Assembly: GCF_026965555.1 (NCBI RefSeq)
Contig: NZ_CP114040.1
Coordinates: forward strand, 6,634,001 to 6,698,000
Direction of reading: 5' to 3'
DNA: 64,000 nt
Origin: Nannocystis punicea
GTDB taxonomy: Bacteria > Myxococcota_A > Polyangia > Nannocystales > Nannocystaceae
A model generated the notes under the pieces. The model had not been told where the DNA came from and searched no databases. It saw nothing but the letters and a program-made list of their open reading frames with translations. Position 1 is the stretch's first letter. Every line of letters starts with the position of its first letter. Positions 24,769 through 33,019 of the stretch are shown in pieces. The translations under genes and the position numbers were made by a program.

Positions 24769-25731
24769 GTGACCGAACCGCTCGATCCGCTGCTGCGCGC
24801 CCTCGGCGAGCTCGAGCGCGACCTCGACCGCCGCCACCCCGGCGAGTGGGAGGACGCGCTCGCCGGCCGCCGCGACCCCGCCGACGTCGCCGCCGCCCGC
24901 GCCGCGCTCGACCCGGCCGACGAGCACGCTGCCTTTACGGACATGTTCTCGAAGCCAGCCTCGGAGGCCGACCTCGAGGCGCTGCTCGACCGCGCCGCCG
25001 CGGTCCTCGCCGGACCGGCCGACGACATGTCCCAAGGGACAGCCACCGCTCTCCCCGCGCTATCCGGCGATATGTCCCCGGGGACAGCCCGTCCCACGAG
25101 CGCCGACCTCGCCCGCGAGCCCGGCGCGGACGTGGCAGCCTCGCAACCCCGCGCTCCAGGATCAGGTGTCGCTCCCGCCGAGGCCTCCGCACCAGGGCCC
25201 GTCACCGTCCTCCCGCTCGCCGGTCGCCGCCGGGCGATCACCCTCGCCGGCATCGTCCTCGCCGTCGCCGCCGCCGCCCTGCTGTGGCGCTTCACGGCCG
25301 GCGTCCCGCAAGCTCCGCTCACCGGCTACACCGTCACCGTCCGCAACCAGACCCTGCAGGAGCTCCGCGGCGACGAGCCATCGGCCGACCTCGCCCGCTA
25401 CCGCCCCGACTCCGAGATCGACTGGGTCCTCAGCCCGGAGCAAACCACCGCCGCCGCCGTCGACCTGCGGGTCCTCGCTCGCGCCCCCGACGGCCGCACC
25501 CAGCTGTTCGCGCCCCCGTTCACCCGCTCGGCCGCCGGCGCCCTGCGGATCCGCGGCCGCCTGGACGCCGCCCTCCCGCTCGCCCCCGGCCGCTGGCGCC
25601 TCTCTCTCCTCGTCTCCCCCGCCGGCCAGGCCCCGCGCACCGCCGACGACGTCGCCCCCGCAGTGTCCGCCGGCCACGCCGTCGAGGTCGCTCCCCCGCT
25701 CGAGCTCGAGATCGTCCCCGTCGACCCGTAA
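24769..25731 (+). CDS. Single-pass membrane protein, possible anti-sigma factor
   Basis: A 320-residue product. The GTG at 24769 has GGAGGG 7 bp upstream; the earlier ATG at 24748 has no such site. Residues about 1-135 are cytoplasmic and acidic, followed by one membrane helix (about 151-171, AITLAGIVLAVAAAALLWRF), and then about 150 residues outside with beta-strand character (TGYTVTVRNQTLQELRG). This topology and position after an ECF gene suit an anti-sigma factor, but I see no zinc-binding HxxxCxxC, so this is context only. The cytoplasmic part contains four dyad units (24930-24957 pair, 25028-25041, 25073-25086), giving repeated DMSQGTA and DMSPGTA segments. Confidence 0.6.
   Translation: MTEPLDPLLRALGELERDLDRRHPGEWEDALAGRRDPADVAAARAALDPADEHAAFTDMFSKPASEADLEALLDRAAAVLAGPADDMSQGTATALPALSGDMSPGTARPTSADLAREPGADVAASQPRAPGSGVAPAEASAPGPVTVLPLAGRRRAITLAGIVLAVAAAALLWRFTAGVPQAPLTGYTVTVRNQTLQELRGDEPSADLARYRPDSEIDWVLSPEQTTAAAVDLRVLARAPDGRTQLFAPPFTRSAAGALRIRGRLDAALPLAPGRWRLSLLVSPAGQAPRTADDVAPAVSAGHAVEVAPPLELEIVPVDP
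24930..25086. repeat. Four dyads inside the membrane-protein gene
   Basis: An abutting pair at 24930-24957 and single perfect units TGTCCCAAGGGACA (25028-25041) and TGTCCCCGGGGACA (25073-25086). The two singles are 45 bp apart, in the same reading frame, and are translated as MSQGTA and MSPGTA in a low-complexity linker before the membrane helix. Confidence 0.85.
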
Positions 25732-25733
25732 CC

Positions 25734-25821
25734 GGTCTGAAGCAACATGTCCCTTCGGGCAGCCACGCTCGTCTTCGCCGCTCTGTGCGCGTGTGGCCCA
25801 TCGGACATGTCCTATGCACCA
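25734..25821. repeat. Dyad pairs at the start of the CHAT gene
   Basis: One pair of units (25734-25761) forms the start region: the ATG at 25747 is the junction between GGTCTGAAGCAACA and TGTCCCTTCGGGCA. A second pair (25794-25821) encodes residues just after the lipobox cysteine. Confidence 0.8.
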
Positions 25822-28458
25822 GGCGCTCCGCCGCCGACGCCCGCCGCCACCGTCACGGCCGCCGCCGCGCCGGAGGTCATCCCCCTGAACTGCGACGAGT
25901 TCACCGCCGGCCGCACCTGCGGCCTGCGCGGCGACTCGACTCTGGAGCTGTGGATCGCCGCTCCGCCGGCCGAAGCCCCACGCGTCGAGCTCGACGGCGT
26001 CCCGCTCGTCGCCGCCTGGACGGCCGCCGGCGACGGCAGCAAGACCGAGTTGCGGCCGACCCCCGGCCTCCTCGGCCTGCACCCGCCGGACGCGAGCTGG
26101 CGCTGGGAGCTGCGGATCACCGCGGCCGAGGCCGTGCCGCGCGAACTCGCCGAGATCGAGAATCGGTCGACGATCGCCGACATCGACGAAGCGTTGCTCG
26201 ACCTCCTGCAACTACTCCCTGCCCTCGGGGGGGCCGCGCGAGCCGAGGCGCTCGCCTTGCAAGGCGACATCGAGTTCCGCCGCGGCGACATCTCGGCAGC
26301 CCTCGAGAGCTACGAGCTCGCATTCGACGCCTCCGTCGCCGCCCACCTCCTCGGCCGTGCCAGCGACATCGCGGCGACGGCCGTGTTCGCCTGCGCGGCC
26401 CTGGTTCACGACCTGCCAGGGGCCCGTCGCTGGCTCTCCCGTCATCTCACCCTCGTGGCCGACCTGCCCAAGGCCGAGCTGCGCCACGACTACTACGGTG
26501 GCCTCGTCGCCGAGCGGCTGGGCGATGCCGGGACGGCGCTCCGTCTGTTCCGTCGCCACGCCCAGCGGGTTCGCACGGTCGGACTCACGCACGAGCTCGC
26601 CGCCACGCTATCGGCGACCGGGGTCTTGCTCGCGCGGCTCGGGGACGCGACGGGTGCCGACACCGCGTTCACAGAGGCGCTGTCGCTCGGGGACGCCATT
26701 GACCGAGACGAGCGCGTCGTCATTCTTCACAACGCAGCATGGACGTCGCTCGAGGCTCGGCTCCGCGGTCGCAATGCGCCGGATCCCGAGCCGCGCTTCG
26801 CCGAGGTCGCAGCCGCCTTCGCCGAGGATGGTCCGTTTCCTGACCGCTTTCAGGCCACCGACGCCCTGATGAACCTCACCTACGCCGCCGTTCTACGCGG
26901 CGACGTCGCAGCGGCCGAGGCTTCTCTCACACGCGCGGACGCTCCAGGCCGGCGCCTCGATCGTTGGCGGCTCTACCTCTCCGCGCGCATCGATCTCCTG
27001 GCCGGGCGTCACGCCCAGGCCGGTCGCCGCTTCGACCAGCTCGCCGTGCGGGCCCGCGACGAGTCCGATCGCGGCCTCGAATGGAGCGCGCAGGTCGGCG
27101 CCGCCGAGGCGCTGATCGCCCAACGACGCTTGACCGAGGCGCTCGAGCGCTACCGTCTCGCCGACGCACTTCACCGCAGCGACGTCGGCCGACTCGCCGT
27201 GGACGCCGGGCGCGAGCGCTTCTCCGCCGAGCGCGATCAAGCCGCGCAGCGGCTCGTCGCCCTGCTCCTCGACCTCGGGCGGCCGGACGAGGCCTTCTGC
27301 GCCGCGCGTCGGGCTCGCGCCCACGCCTTCACCGATCTCGCCGCCGTGCAGCGTGACCCCGCGGCCCTCGCCGCCTACCGCGACGACCGCGCCGCCCTCG
27401 ACGTCGCCTTCGAGAGCTCGTGGGAGCTGCCTCGGCGAGAAGGCGAGGCCGAGCGCGAACGAATTCGCCAGCGGCGGCGGGACCTGGACGCACGCCTCGA
27501 CGCCGCGCTGCGCGACGATCGCACTCACAAGCTCCAGGATTCACCAAATGGACATGTTCATACAGACATGTCTCATGAGACATCATGCAGCGCCTTGCGA
27601 CCGGTCGCCGGGGGAGAGCTGCTGCTCGTCTACTACCCGTTGGGCCGTGACCACGTCGGCTTCGCCCGCGACGCCGACCAACTCGTGTTCACCCGGATCG
27701 ACGGCGACCTCCCGGCCGATCTCGAGCTCCGCGCCGAGCGCCTCCTCGGAGCCTTCGACACCGCCATCGAGCGGGCCGAGCGGATCGCCGTCGCCGCGTC
27801 AGGACCGCTCGCCGCCGAGGCCTTCCACGCCCTCTCGTGGCGTGGAGCGCCTCTCGTCGCCGCACGTCCTGTCGCGTTCACGCTCGATCTCCCGCGCGCC
27901 GCACGTCCCTCCCGGCCGCTCGCCCGCGTGGCCCAGCTCGTACCGCCCAGCAACCTCGCGCACGCCGAGGAAGAAGCCGGGGCGGCCGCTGACGTCTTTC
28001 GCGGTCACGGCGTCGGCGTCGACCGGCTCCGCGGCGACGAACCCGATCTCACGCGGCGCCTCGCCGGCGTCGACCTCCTTCATTTCGTCGGCCACGCGCG
28101 CGGCGACGGCTGGAGCGGCGCGCTCGACCTCGGCGGCGATCGCAGCTTCAGCGTCGGCGATCTCCTCGCTTCCTCTGCGCCTGCGGTCGCCGTCCTCAGC
28201 GGGTGCGAGACGGGCCTGCTCGACCCTCGAGCACACGGGGGCGGCATGAGCCTCGCGCACGCGTTGCTGCTCGCCGGCGCCGACGTCGTCATCGCCGCCG
28301 ACGCGCGAGTCGCCGACGACCTCGCCTCCGCCCTGATCCCCGCGACACTCACCGCGATCGCCGACGGCGTCGCTCCCGTCGCCGCCTTGCGCGCCGCTCA
28401 GGACCGACTCCGCGGCACGCGTGAAGACTGGTCGCGCTTCCGCGCTTACGTCCCCTGA
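25747..28458 (+). CDS. TPR-CHAT caspase-like peptidase, predicted lipoprotein
   Basis: A 903-residue protein. The N terminus (RAATLVFAALCACGPSD) is a signal peptide with lipobox LCAC. Residues about 130-560 are helical TPR-like repeats (for example RAEALALQGDIEFRRGDISA). The last 300 residues are a CHAT domain, a caspase/separase-type cysteine peptidase fold, with the catalytic histidine in LLHFVGHARGDG (about 783) and cysteine in VLSGCETGLL (about 820), followed by HALLLAGADVVIAA. Both catalytic residues are present. The start ATG sits on a dyad junction with no clear ribosome-binding site, and a three-unit dyad array lies in the linker before the CHAT domain. It follows the sigma and membrane-protein genes by 15 bp and precedes a subtilisin-like gene by 53 bp. 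Confidence 0.85.
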   Translation: MSLRAATLVFAALCACGPSDMSYAPGAPPPTPAATVTAAAAPEVIPLNCDEFTAGRTCGLRGDSTLELWIAAPPAEAPRVELDGVPLVAAWTAAGDGSKTELRPTPGLLGLHPPDASWRWELRITAAEAVPRELAEIENRSTIADIDEALLDLLQLLPALGGAARAEALALQGDIEFRRGDISAALESYELAFDASVAAHLLGRASDIAATAVFACAALVHDLPGARRWLSRHLTLVADLPKAELRHDYYGGLVAERLGDAGTALRLFRRHAQRVRTVGLTHELAATLSATGVLLARLGDATGADTAFTEALSLGDAIDRDERVVILHNAAWTSLEARLRGRNAPDPEPRFAEVAAAFAEDGPFPDRFQATDALMNLTYAAVLRGDVAAAEASLTRADAPGRRLDRWRLYLSARIDLLAGRHAQAGRRFDQLAVRARDESDRGLEWSAQVGAAEALIAQRRLTEALERYRLADALHRSDVGRLAVDAGRERFSAERDQAAQRLVALLLDLGRPDEAFCAARRARAHAFTDLAAVQRDPAALAAYRDDRAALDVAFESSWELPRREGEAERERIRQRRRDLDARLDAALRDDRTHKLQDSPNGHVHTDMSHETSCSALRPVAGGELLLVYYPLGRDHVGFARDADQLVFTRIDGDLPADLELRAERLLGAFDTAIERAERIAVAASGPLAAEAFHALSWRGAPLVAARPVAFTLDLPRAARPSRPLARVAQLVPPSNLAHAEEEAGAAADVFRGHGVGVDRLRGDEPDLTRRLAGVDLLHFVGHARGDGWSGALDLGGDRSFSVGDLLASSAPAVAVLSGCETGLLDPRAHGGGMSLAHALLLAGADVVIAADARVADDLASALIPATLTAIADGVAPVAALRAAQDRLRGTREDWSRFRAYVP
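27541..27582. repeat. Three-unit dyad array in the CHAT-protein linker
   Basis: Units TCACCAAATGGACA, TGTTCATACAGACA and TGTCTCATGAGACA, 42 bp in total, keep the reading frame and encode 14 residues (SPNGHVHTDMSHET) between the TPR region and the CHAT domain. Confidence 0.88.
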
Positions 28459-28511
28459 GCGCGAACACGGGCGCGTGGGACCGAGGACGCCCGATGTATA
28501 CGGAGGCGTCG

Positions 28512-30764
28512 ATGCCCAGTCCGTCGCGTCTCGCCTCCCTCGCCATGACCCTGGCCGCGTGCGGGCGCAGCCCCGCCCCTCCTGCGACCGGCTCCGATCC
28601 CGCGACCCGACCGAATGGTCTCCTCGCGCAGGTCCCAAAGGACAGCCCCGGCGATCCTGCCGCCGCGAAGTCGACTGTCTCTGAGGACATCCGTGCAGCT
28701 CCCACCCCGTCCGGCTCGGCGCCGGTCGCCGGTGAACCTGCCTCTCCGAGCATGTCTCTTCAGCCATCTCGTGCCGGCGCCGCCCCGTCCCTCCTCGGCA
28801 CGGTCAAGCCCACGCGGACCGTCTGGCGCCGGCACGTCGCGCTCGTCGACAAGACCCCCGCCGCCCCTTGCCCTGCGGCCTCCGATCCGCGCTGGAAGGC
28901 CGAGCCGCTGTTCCGCAGCGGCGAGACCGCGACCTTGCTGGGACCCAAGGGCGTCCTCCCCGCCCCGCTCGAGCGCTTCTGCGTCTACGCCTGGGCCGAC
29001 AACGCCGGCCCCATCGCCGGCCCGGCGTTCGCCCCGGCGGACAAGGTCGTCCGCGTCGATCCCGATCGCGAAGTCGTCATCCCGCAGGGCGCGTATCTCG
29101 GCGCCGATCCCACCATCCGCGCCACGCTCAACGACGCCTTCCTCCGCGCCATGGGAGCACGTCCGGCCGGCGCCGCGGGCCCCTCCGTGCACAACGGCAT
29201 CGAGGGCCCTGCGCGGGTCGCCGTCATCGACACCCTGGGCTTCGCCGAGGCCGCGCTCACGTACACGGGAGCAGCCGGGCATCAACGCCACGGCGTCGCC
29301 ATGGCCGAGGTCGTCGGCGCCCTGCGTTGCCCCAACGACGAGGCCGGCTGCCGCGGCCAGCAGTTCCACGCCCAGGCGTTCCCGTACACCTCCGCCTCGC
29401 CGTTCCCGACGGCCAGCGGCGGCCCGCTCGGCAGCCTCGGCAGCCTCGCCCACGCGCTCGGCGAGGCCGTCGTGCGCAGGCAGAAGTCGGACATGCGGAC
29501 CTCGCCGCTGGTCCTGAACCTCAGCCTCGGCTGGGATCCCCGCTACGGCGGCGAGCTGACCTCCGCGGGCCAGGAGGCCGCGCACACCGACCTCCTCGTC
29601 ACCCCGAGCGCCGCCGTCGAGGCCACGGTTCAGGCTGTCCATACGGCCATGGTCTATGCGACATGTCTCGAGGCGCTCCCGATCGCCGCCGCCGGCAACA
29701 ACCCCGGCGCCGCCTGCGAGCAGCAGGGTCTCGTGGCGCCTGCCAGCTGGGAGCGCTATCCCGCCCCGGACCGCTCGCGCTGTGAGGCGCTGTTCGGCAC
29801 GCTCCCGGCCTGGCGCCCCGGCGATCCCGCGGTCGCCGTCGGCTCGAGGTCGCTCGTCTACGGCGCCGGTGGGATCGATCCGGACGGCCGCGCCATCCCG
29901 ATCGCTCGCCCCGGCGGCACTCCCCCACGCGTCTTGCCGGCCTTCCAGGCGGTCGTCGGCGCGGGCGGTCGCCAGACCGAGCCGCTCACCGGCACCTCGA
30001 TCGCCGCCGCCGCACTCTCGGCCCTCGCTGTCCAGGTCTGGTCGCACCACCGCGTCCTCGGCCCGCATCAGGTCATCGCCCTCCTCGATGCCAGCGGCCA
30101 GCCGACCGCGCAAACCGTCGACCTCGGGATGCAAAAGTCGCGGGCGACACGGCTCTGGGCCCACGGCGTCTTCGAGCACATGTGCGCGCTCCGCTACGCG
30201 GGCGCGACCTGCCCAAACCCGTACGAGCCCCCGACCGCACCGGCCCAGACCCAGGACGCGACGCCGGTCACGCTCCCCGTGGCCATGCCGCGAGCCCTCG
30301 CGTGCACCGCCGAGACCGTCCGCTGCGGCCGCGGAGACGTCGTGCGCACGCGCTGCGACGTCCAGGCCGCGACCTCGCCTCAACTCGCACCAGGCGCCGA
30401 ACCCTGGCTGCGTCCCCAACCGGACACGCCTCTGTGTCCTGCGTGCCCGATCCGCCGCGGCAAGCTCAAGCTGTCGCTCAACCCCGATTACACGGGCGGT
30501 GCCGTCACCCTCGTCGATCCCGTCCTCGAGTTCAGGCGGCCGAACGGCGGGTATCTCGCCAGCCGGCTGGTCCAGGTCACCGTCAGCAGCGCCGGCGCGG
30601 AGGTCGACCTCACGCGCTACACCGTCGATCTCGGCGCTGGCCCGGTCACTCTCGCCTCCGTCCTCACGACCGAGGCGATCACCAGCGGGACCCTCGCCTT
30701 CAACGTCGCGGACGCCGCCGGGGGCACCGCCGCGCTCGTCAGCGCGATCGCGGTCTATCCCTGA
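28512..30764 (+). CDS. Subtilisin-like (S8) serine peptidase, predicted lipoprotein
   Basis: A 750-residue product. The ATG at 28512 has GGAGG 6-7 bp upstream and opens a signal peptide with lipobox (RLASLAMTLAACG); the ATG at 28494 has no such site. After a proline/alanine-rich linker containing four dyads comes an S8 domain: Asp in VAVIDTLGF (about 240), His in HQRHGVAMAEVV (about 260), the oxyanion Asn in IAAAGNNPG, and Ser in TGTSIAAAALSA (about 496). The order D-H-S is that of subtilisins, and all three are present. The His and Asp are unusually close, and the C-terminal 200 residues are Cys-rich then beta-stranded. Placed 53 bp behind the CHAT gene, probably the same operon; one peptidase may activate the other. 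Confidence 0.8.
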   Translation: MPSPSRLASLAMTLAACGRSPAPPATGSDPATRPNGLLAQVPKDSPGDPAAAKSTVSEDIRAAPTPSGSAPVAGEPASPSMSLQPSRAGAAPSLLGTVKPTRTVWRRHVALVDKTPAAPCPAASDPRWKAEPLFRSGETATLLGPKGVLPAPLERFCVYAWADNAGPIAGPAFAPADKVVRVDPDREVVIPQGAYLGADPTIRATLNDAFLRAMGARPAGAAGPSVHNGIEGPARVAVIDTLGFAEAALTYTGAAGHQRHGVAMAEVVGALRCPNDEAGCRGQQFHAQAFPYTSASPFPTASGGPLGSLGSLAHALGEAVVRRQKSDMRTSPLVLNLSLGWDPRYGGELTSAGQEAAHTDLLVTPSAAVEATVQAVHTAMVYATCLEALPIAAAGNNPGAACEQQGLVAPASWERYPAPDRSRCEALFGTLPAWRPGDPAVAVGSRSLVYGAGGIDPDGRAIPIARPGGTPPRVLPAFQAVVGAGGRQTEPLTGTSIAAAALSALAVQVWSHHRVLGPHQVIALLDASGQPTAQTVDLGMQKSRATRLWAHGVFEHMCALRYAGATCPNPYEPPTAPAQTQDATPVTLPVAMPRALACTAETVRCGRGDVVRTRCDVQAATSPQLAPGAEPWLRPQPDTPLCPACPIRRGKLKLSLNPDYTGGAVTLVDPVLEFRRPNGGYLASRLVQVTVSSAGAEVDLTRYTVDLGAGPVTLASVLTTEAITSGTLAFNVADAAGGTAALVSAIAVYP
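28631..28766. repeat. Dyads in the S8-protein N-terminal linker
   Basis: Units at 28631-28644 (GGTCCCAAAGGACA), 28676-28689 (TGTCTCTGAGGACA) and an abutting pair at 28739-28766. All lie in the disordered stretch between the lipid anchor and the peptidase domain. Confidence 0.85.
29636..29677. repeat. Three-unit dyad array inside the S8 catalytic domain
   Basis: TGTCCATACGGCCA, TGGTCTATGCGACA and TGTCTCGAGGCGCT abut exactly and encode the helix AVHTAMVYATCLEAL immediately before the oxyanion-hole strand (PIAAAGNN). The helix seems to have normal subtilisin length, so the array looks overlaid on a needed segment rather than inserted. Confidence 0.75.
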
Positions 30765-30790
30765 ACTTGCGTACGCGCGGTCGCGCCGCT

Positions 30791-30993
30791 CGACGATCCG
30801 AACATGTCTCTTCAGACATGCGACCGTGAGACGGCCTCTGAACGTTCGCCTGGGCCGCGCCTGCCCCGCCCCAAACATGTCTCTTCAGACATACGATCTG
30901 ACAGAGGCGCGCCTCCGCTCTGCGCCTCGCCGCGTGTCACCGCGTCCTCCCGCCGCCTGTTCGCCCAGCCCATGGGATATGTCCTGAGAGACA
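30791..30993. repeat. Dyads in the gap before the phosphopantetheinyl transferase
   Basis: The 252-bp gap 30765-31016 between convergent genes holds no gene. Three units lie at 30791-30832, two at 30878-30905 and one at 30980-30993 (TGTCCTGAGAGACA). Two of them are the identical TGTCTCTTCAGACA, 73 bp apart. Confidence 0.85.
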
Positions 30994-31016
30994 GGCTACT
31001 TCCCAGGCTCGCTCGC

Positions 31017-31766
31017 CTAGCCGAGCCGGCCCGGACCGGCCGGTCCGACCCATCGATAGCGCACCTTCACCGGCGCGCGCTCGGGCAAGCGAGCCGCCAG
31101 CGCCAGGCGGTGGCGCGGCGTCGGATCGTCGAGAAAAAATTCCCACCCCGCGCGCGGGTCGCCGAGCGACGCGTCGATCGCCAGGTCGATCGCCGCGCGC
31201 CCGCGCGACAGGTCGTACGCGAACGCGTCGAGCGGGATCGCCAGGCCCATCCCGCGCGCCTTGATGTACGCCTCCTTGAGCGTCCACAGGTCGAAGAAGC
31301 GGGCCCGTCGCTCGTACTCCGGCAGCGCCATCAGCCCCGCGACCTCCGACGGCGCGAAGAAGTGGTCGGCCACCTCCTCGGGTCGCGCGCGCCGGTCCGC
31401 GTCCTCGACGTCGACCCCGATCTCGCCGGCGCGGGTCACCGCCAGCGCCGCCAGCCCGTCGGTGTGCGACAGGTTGAACTCGAGCTCGCCTGCCTCGATC
31501 AGCGCCGGTCGCCCGTACTGATTGGCGACGAAGCGCAGCTCGGTCGCTGCGATCCCGGTGTAGCTCGCCAGGATCTGCCGGACCAGCACCCGCGCGACCG
31601 CGAACTGCCGGCGGTTGCGCTCGAAGACGAAGCGATCCTGGCGCGCCTGCTCCTCCGCGTTGAGCAGCCCGCGCGCGGCCGCCAGCCAGCCGGCGTCGAC
31701 CTGCGTCTCGGCCGCGCACAGCCACACGTGGACCTCGCCGGGCGCCAGGCTCTGCCGCTCCGTCAC
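31017..31766 (-). CDS. 4'-phosphopantetheinyl transferase, Sfp type
   Basis: A 249-residue enzyme that moves phosphopantetheine from coenzyme A to a carrier-protein serine, activating polyketide, peptide or fatty-acid synthases. Sfp-type length and motifs: NQYGRPALIEAGELEFNLSH in the middle, the magnesium-binding GEIGVDVEDAD, and the signature FDLWTLKEAYIKARGMGL. The GTG at 31766 starts the domain; upstream codons lie in the space toward the divergent ferrochelatase gene, 76 bp away. No synthase cluster is in the window, so the carrier partner is unknown. Confidence 0.9.
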   Translation of the reverse strand: MTERQSLAPGEVHVWLCAAETQVDAGWLAAARGLLNAEEQARQDRFVFERNRRQFAVARVLVRQILASYTGIAATELRFVANQYGRPALIEAGELEFNLSHTDGLAALAVTRAGEIGVDVEDADRRARPEEVADHFFAPSEVAGLMALPEYERRARFFDLWTLKEAYIKARGMGLAIPLDAFAYDLSRGRAAIDLAIDASLGDPRAGWEFFLDDPTPRHRLALAARLPERAPVKVRYRWVGPAGPGRLG

Positions 31767-31842
31767 CCCTGCAACGTGGCTCGCGCGCCGGGCCCGCGTC
31801 AAGCCGGCCGTGCAGTTGCGGCCCCTGGCGAACCGCGCCACG

Positions 31843-32940
31843 ATGCGCCCGCGCATGCGCCCCGAACCGAAGCTCGGCGTCCTCCTCATCAACCTCGGCA
31901 CGCCCGACGCCCCGCGCGTCCCCGAGGTGCGCCGCTACCTGCGCGAGTTCCTGTCCGACCCGCGCGTCCTCGACATCGGCGCAGTCGGGCGGTGGTTGCT
32001 GCTCAACCTCGTCATCCTCCCCTTCCGGCCGGCGCGCTCGGCGGCCGCCTACCGCACCGTCTGGGGCCCGGACGGCTCGCCCCTCCTGCACCACTCGCGC
32101 CGGCTCACCGAGGCCCTGCGGGTCGCCATGCCTGACGTCGACGTCGAGCTCGCCATGCGTTACGGCGAGCCCTCGCTGCAGCGCGGCCTCGACGCTCTGC
32201 GCGCGCGCGGCTGCGACCGGATCGTCGCCGTCCCGCTGTACCCGCAGTACGCCGCCAGCTCCACCGGCTCGACCGTCGAGGCCCTCTACCGCGCCGCCGG
32301 CGAGCCGTGGAACACCCCCTTCCTCACCATCGTCCCGCCGTTCTACGACCACCCCGCCTTCATCGACGCCCTCGCGCGGGTCGGCGCACCTGTCCTCGAG
32401 GACTTCCGGCCCGACCACGTCCTCTTCAGCTTCCACGGCCTGCCCGAGCGGCAGGTCAAGAAGAGCGACCCGAGCGGCGCGCACTGCCTGGCCCGCCCCG
32501 ACTGCTGCGACAGCATCGGCGTCAACAACCGCAACTGCTACCGCGCCCACTGCGTCGCCACCGCCACGGCCCTGCGCGACCGCCTCGGCCTCGCCCGCGA
32601 CACCACCAGCATCGGCTTTCAGTCGCGCCTCGGCCGCACCCCGTGGATCCGCCCGTTCACCGACGTCGAGCTCGTCGAGCTGGCGCGCCGCGGCGTCCGC
32701 CGCCTGGCCGTGTTCTGCCCGGCGTTCGTCGCCGACTGCCTCGAGACCCTCGAGGAGATCGGCATCCGCGCCGCCGAGTCGTTCAAGGCCGCCGGCGGCG
32801 AGGACCTGCGCCTGGTCCCCTGCCTCAACGATCACCCGGTGTGGGTCGCCGCGCTCGCCACCATCATCCGCGAGTCCGCCCCGCACCCGCGCGCCCTGCC
32901 TGTCCTCACGGACAGGCCCGCCCCGCCGCTGTCCGCCTGA
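31843..32940 (+). CDS. hemH: Ferrochelatase with internal cysteine cluster
   Basis: A 365-residue ferrochelatase, which inserts iron into protoporphyrin at the end of haem synthesis. Family features: GVLLINLGTPDAP, RYGEPSLQRGLDAL, VAVPLYPQYAASSTGST, the catalytic histidine in LFSFHGLPERQVKKSDP, and IGFQSRLGRTPWIRPFTD. Between about residues 214 and 237 five cysteines occur (HCLARPDCCDSIG and NNRNCYRAHC), where ordinary enzymes have the short GDPYxxQC stretch. This matches the class of [2Fe-2S] ferrochelatases with internal ligands described for Myxococcus and Bdellovibrio. A dyad (TGTCCTCACGGACA, 32901-32914) encodes part of the C terminus (VLTDRP). An alternative ATG lies 12 bp downstream. 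Confidence 0.93.
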   Translation: MRPRMRPEPKLGVLLINLGTPDAPRVPEVRRYLREFLSDPRVLDIGAVGRWLLLNLVILPFRPARSAAAYRTVWGPDGSPLLHHSRRLTEALRVAMPDVDVELAMRYGEPSLQRGLDALRARGCDRIVAVPLYPQYAASSTGSTVEALYRAAGEPWNTPFLTIVPPFYDHPAFIDALARVGAPVLEDFRPDHVLFSFHGLPERQVKKSDPSGAHCLARPDCCDSIGVNNRNCYRAHCVATATALRDRLGLARDTTSIGFQSRLGRTPWIRPFTDVELVELARRGVRRLAVFCPAFVADCLETLEEIGIRAAESFKAAGGEDLRLVPCLNDHPVWVAALATIIRESAPHPRALPVLTDRPAPPLSA

Positions 32941-32942
32941 AC

Positions 32943-33012
32943 TCGCCCTCAGGACATGCCTCCCGGGACATGCTCCCGAGGACATGCCCCGAAGGACAGG
33001 CTCCTTCAGCCA
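32943..33012. repeat. Five-unit dyad array between hemH and the CYTH gene
   Basis: Units at 32943, 32957, 32971, 32985 and 32999, in exact 14-bp register (for example TGCCTCCCGGGACA, TGCTCCCGAGGACA, TGCCCCGAAGGACA). They occupy 70 of the 79 bp between the convergent stops of hemH and the CYTH gene. Confidence 0.9.
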
Positions 33013-33019
33013 GGCCTCG

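Noticed and set aside
24769..25731. Zinc-binding anti-sigma factor (ZAS type)
   Set aside because: No HxxxCxxC motif in the cytoplasmic part, so only the weaker topology-based suggestion was kept.
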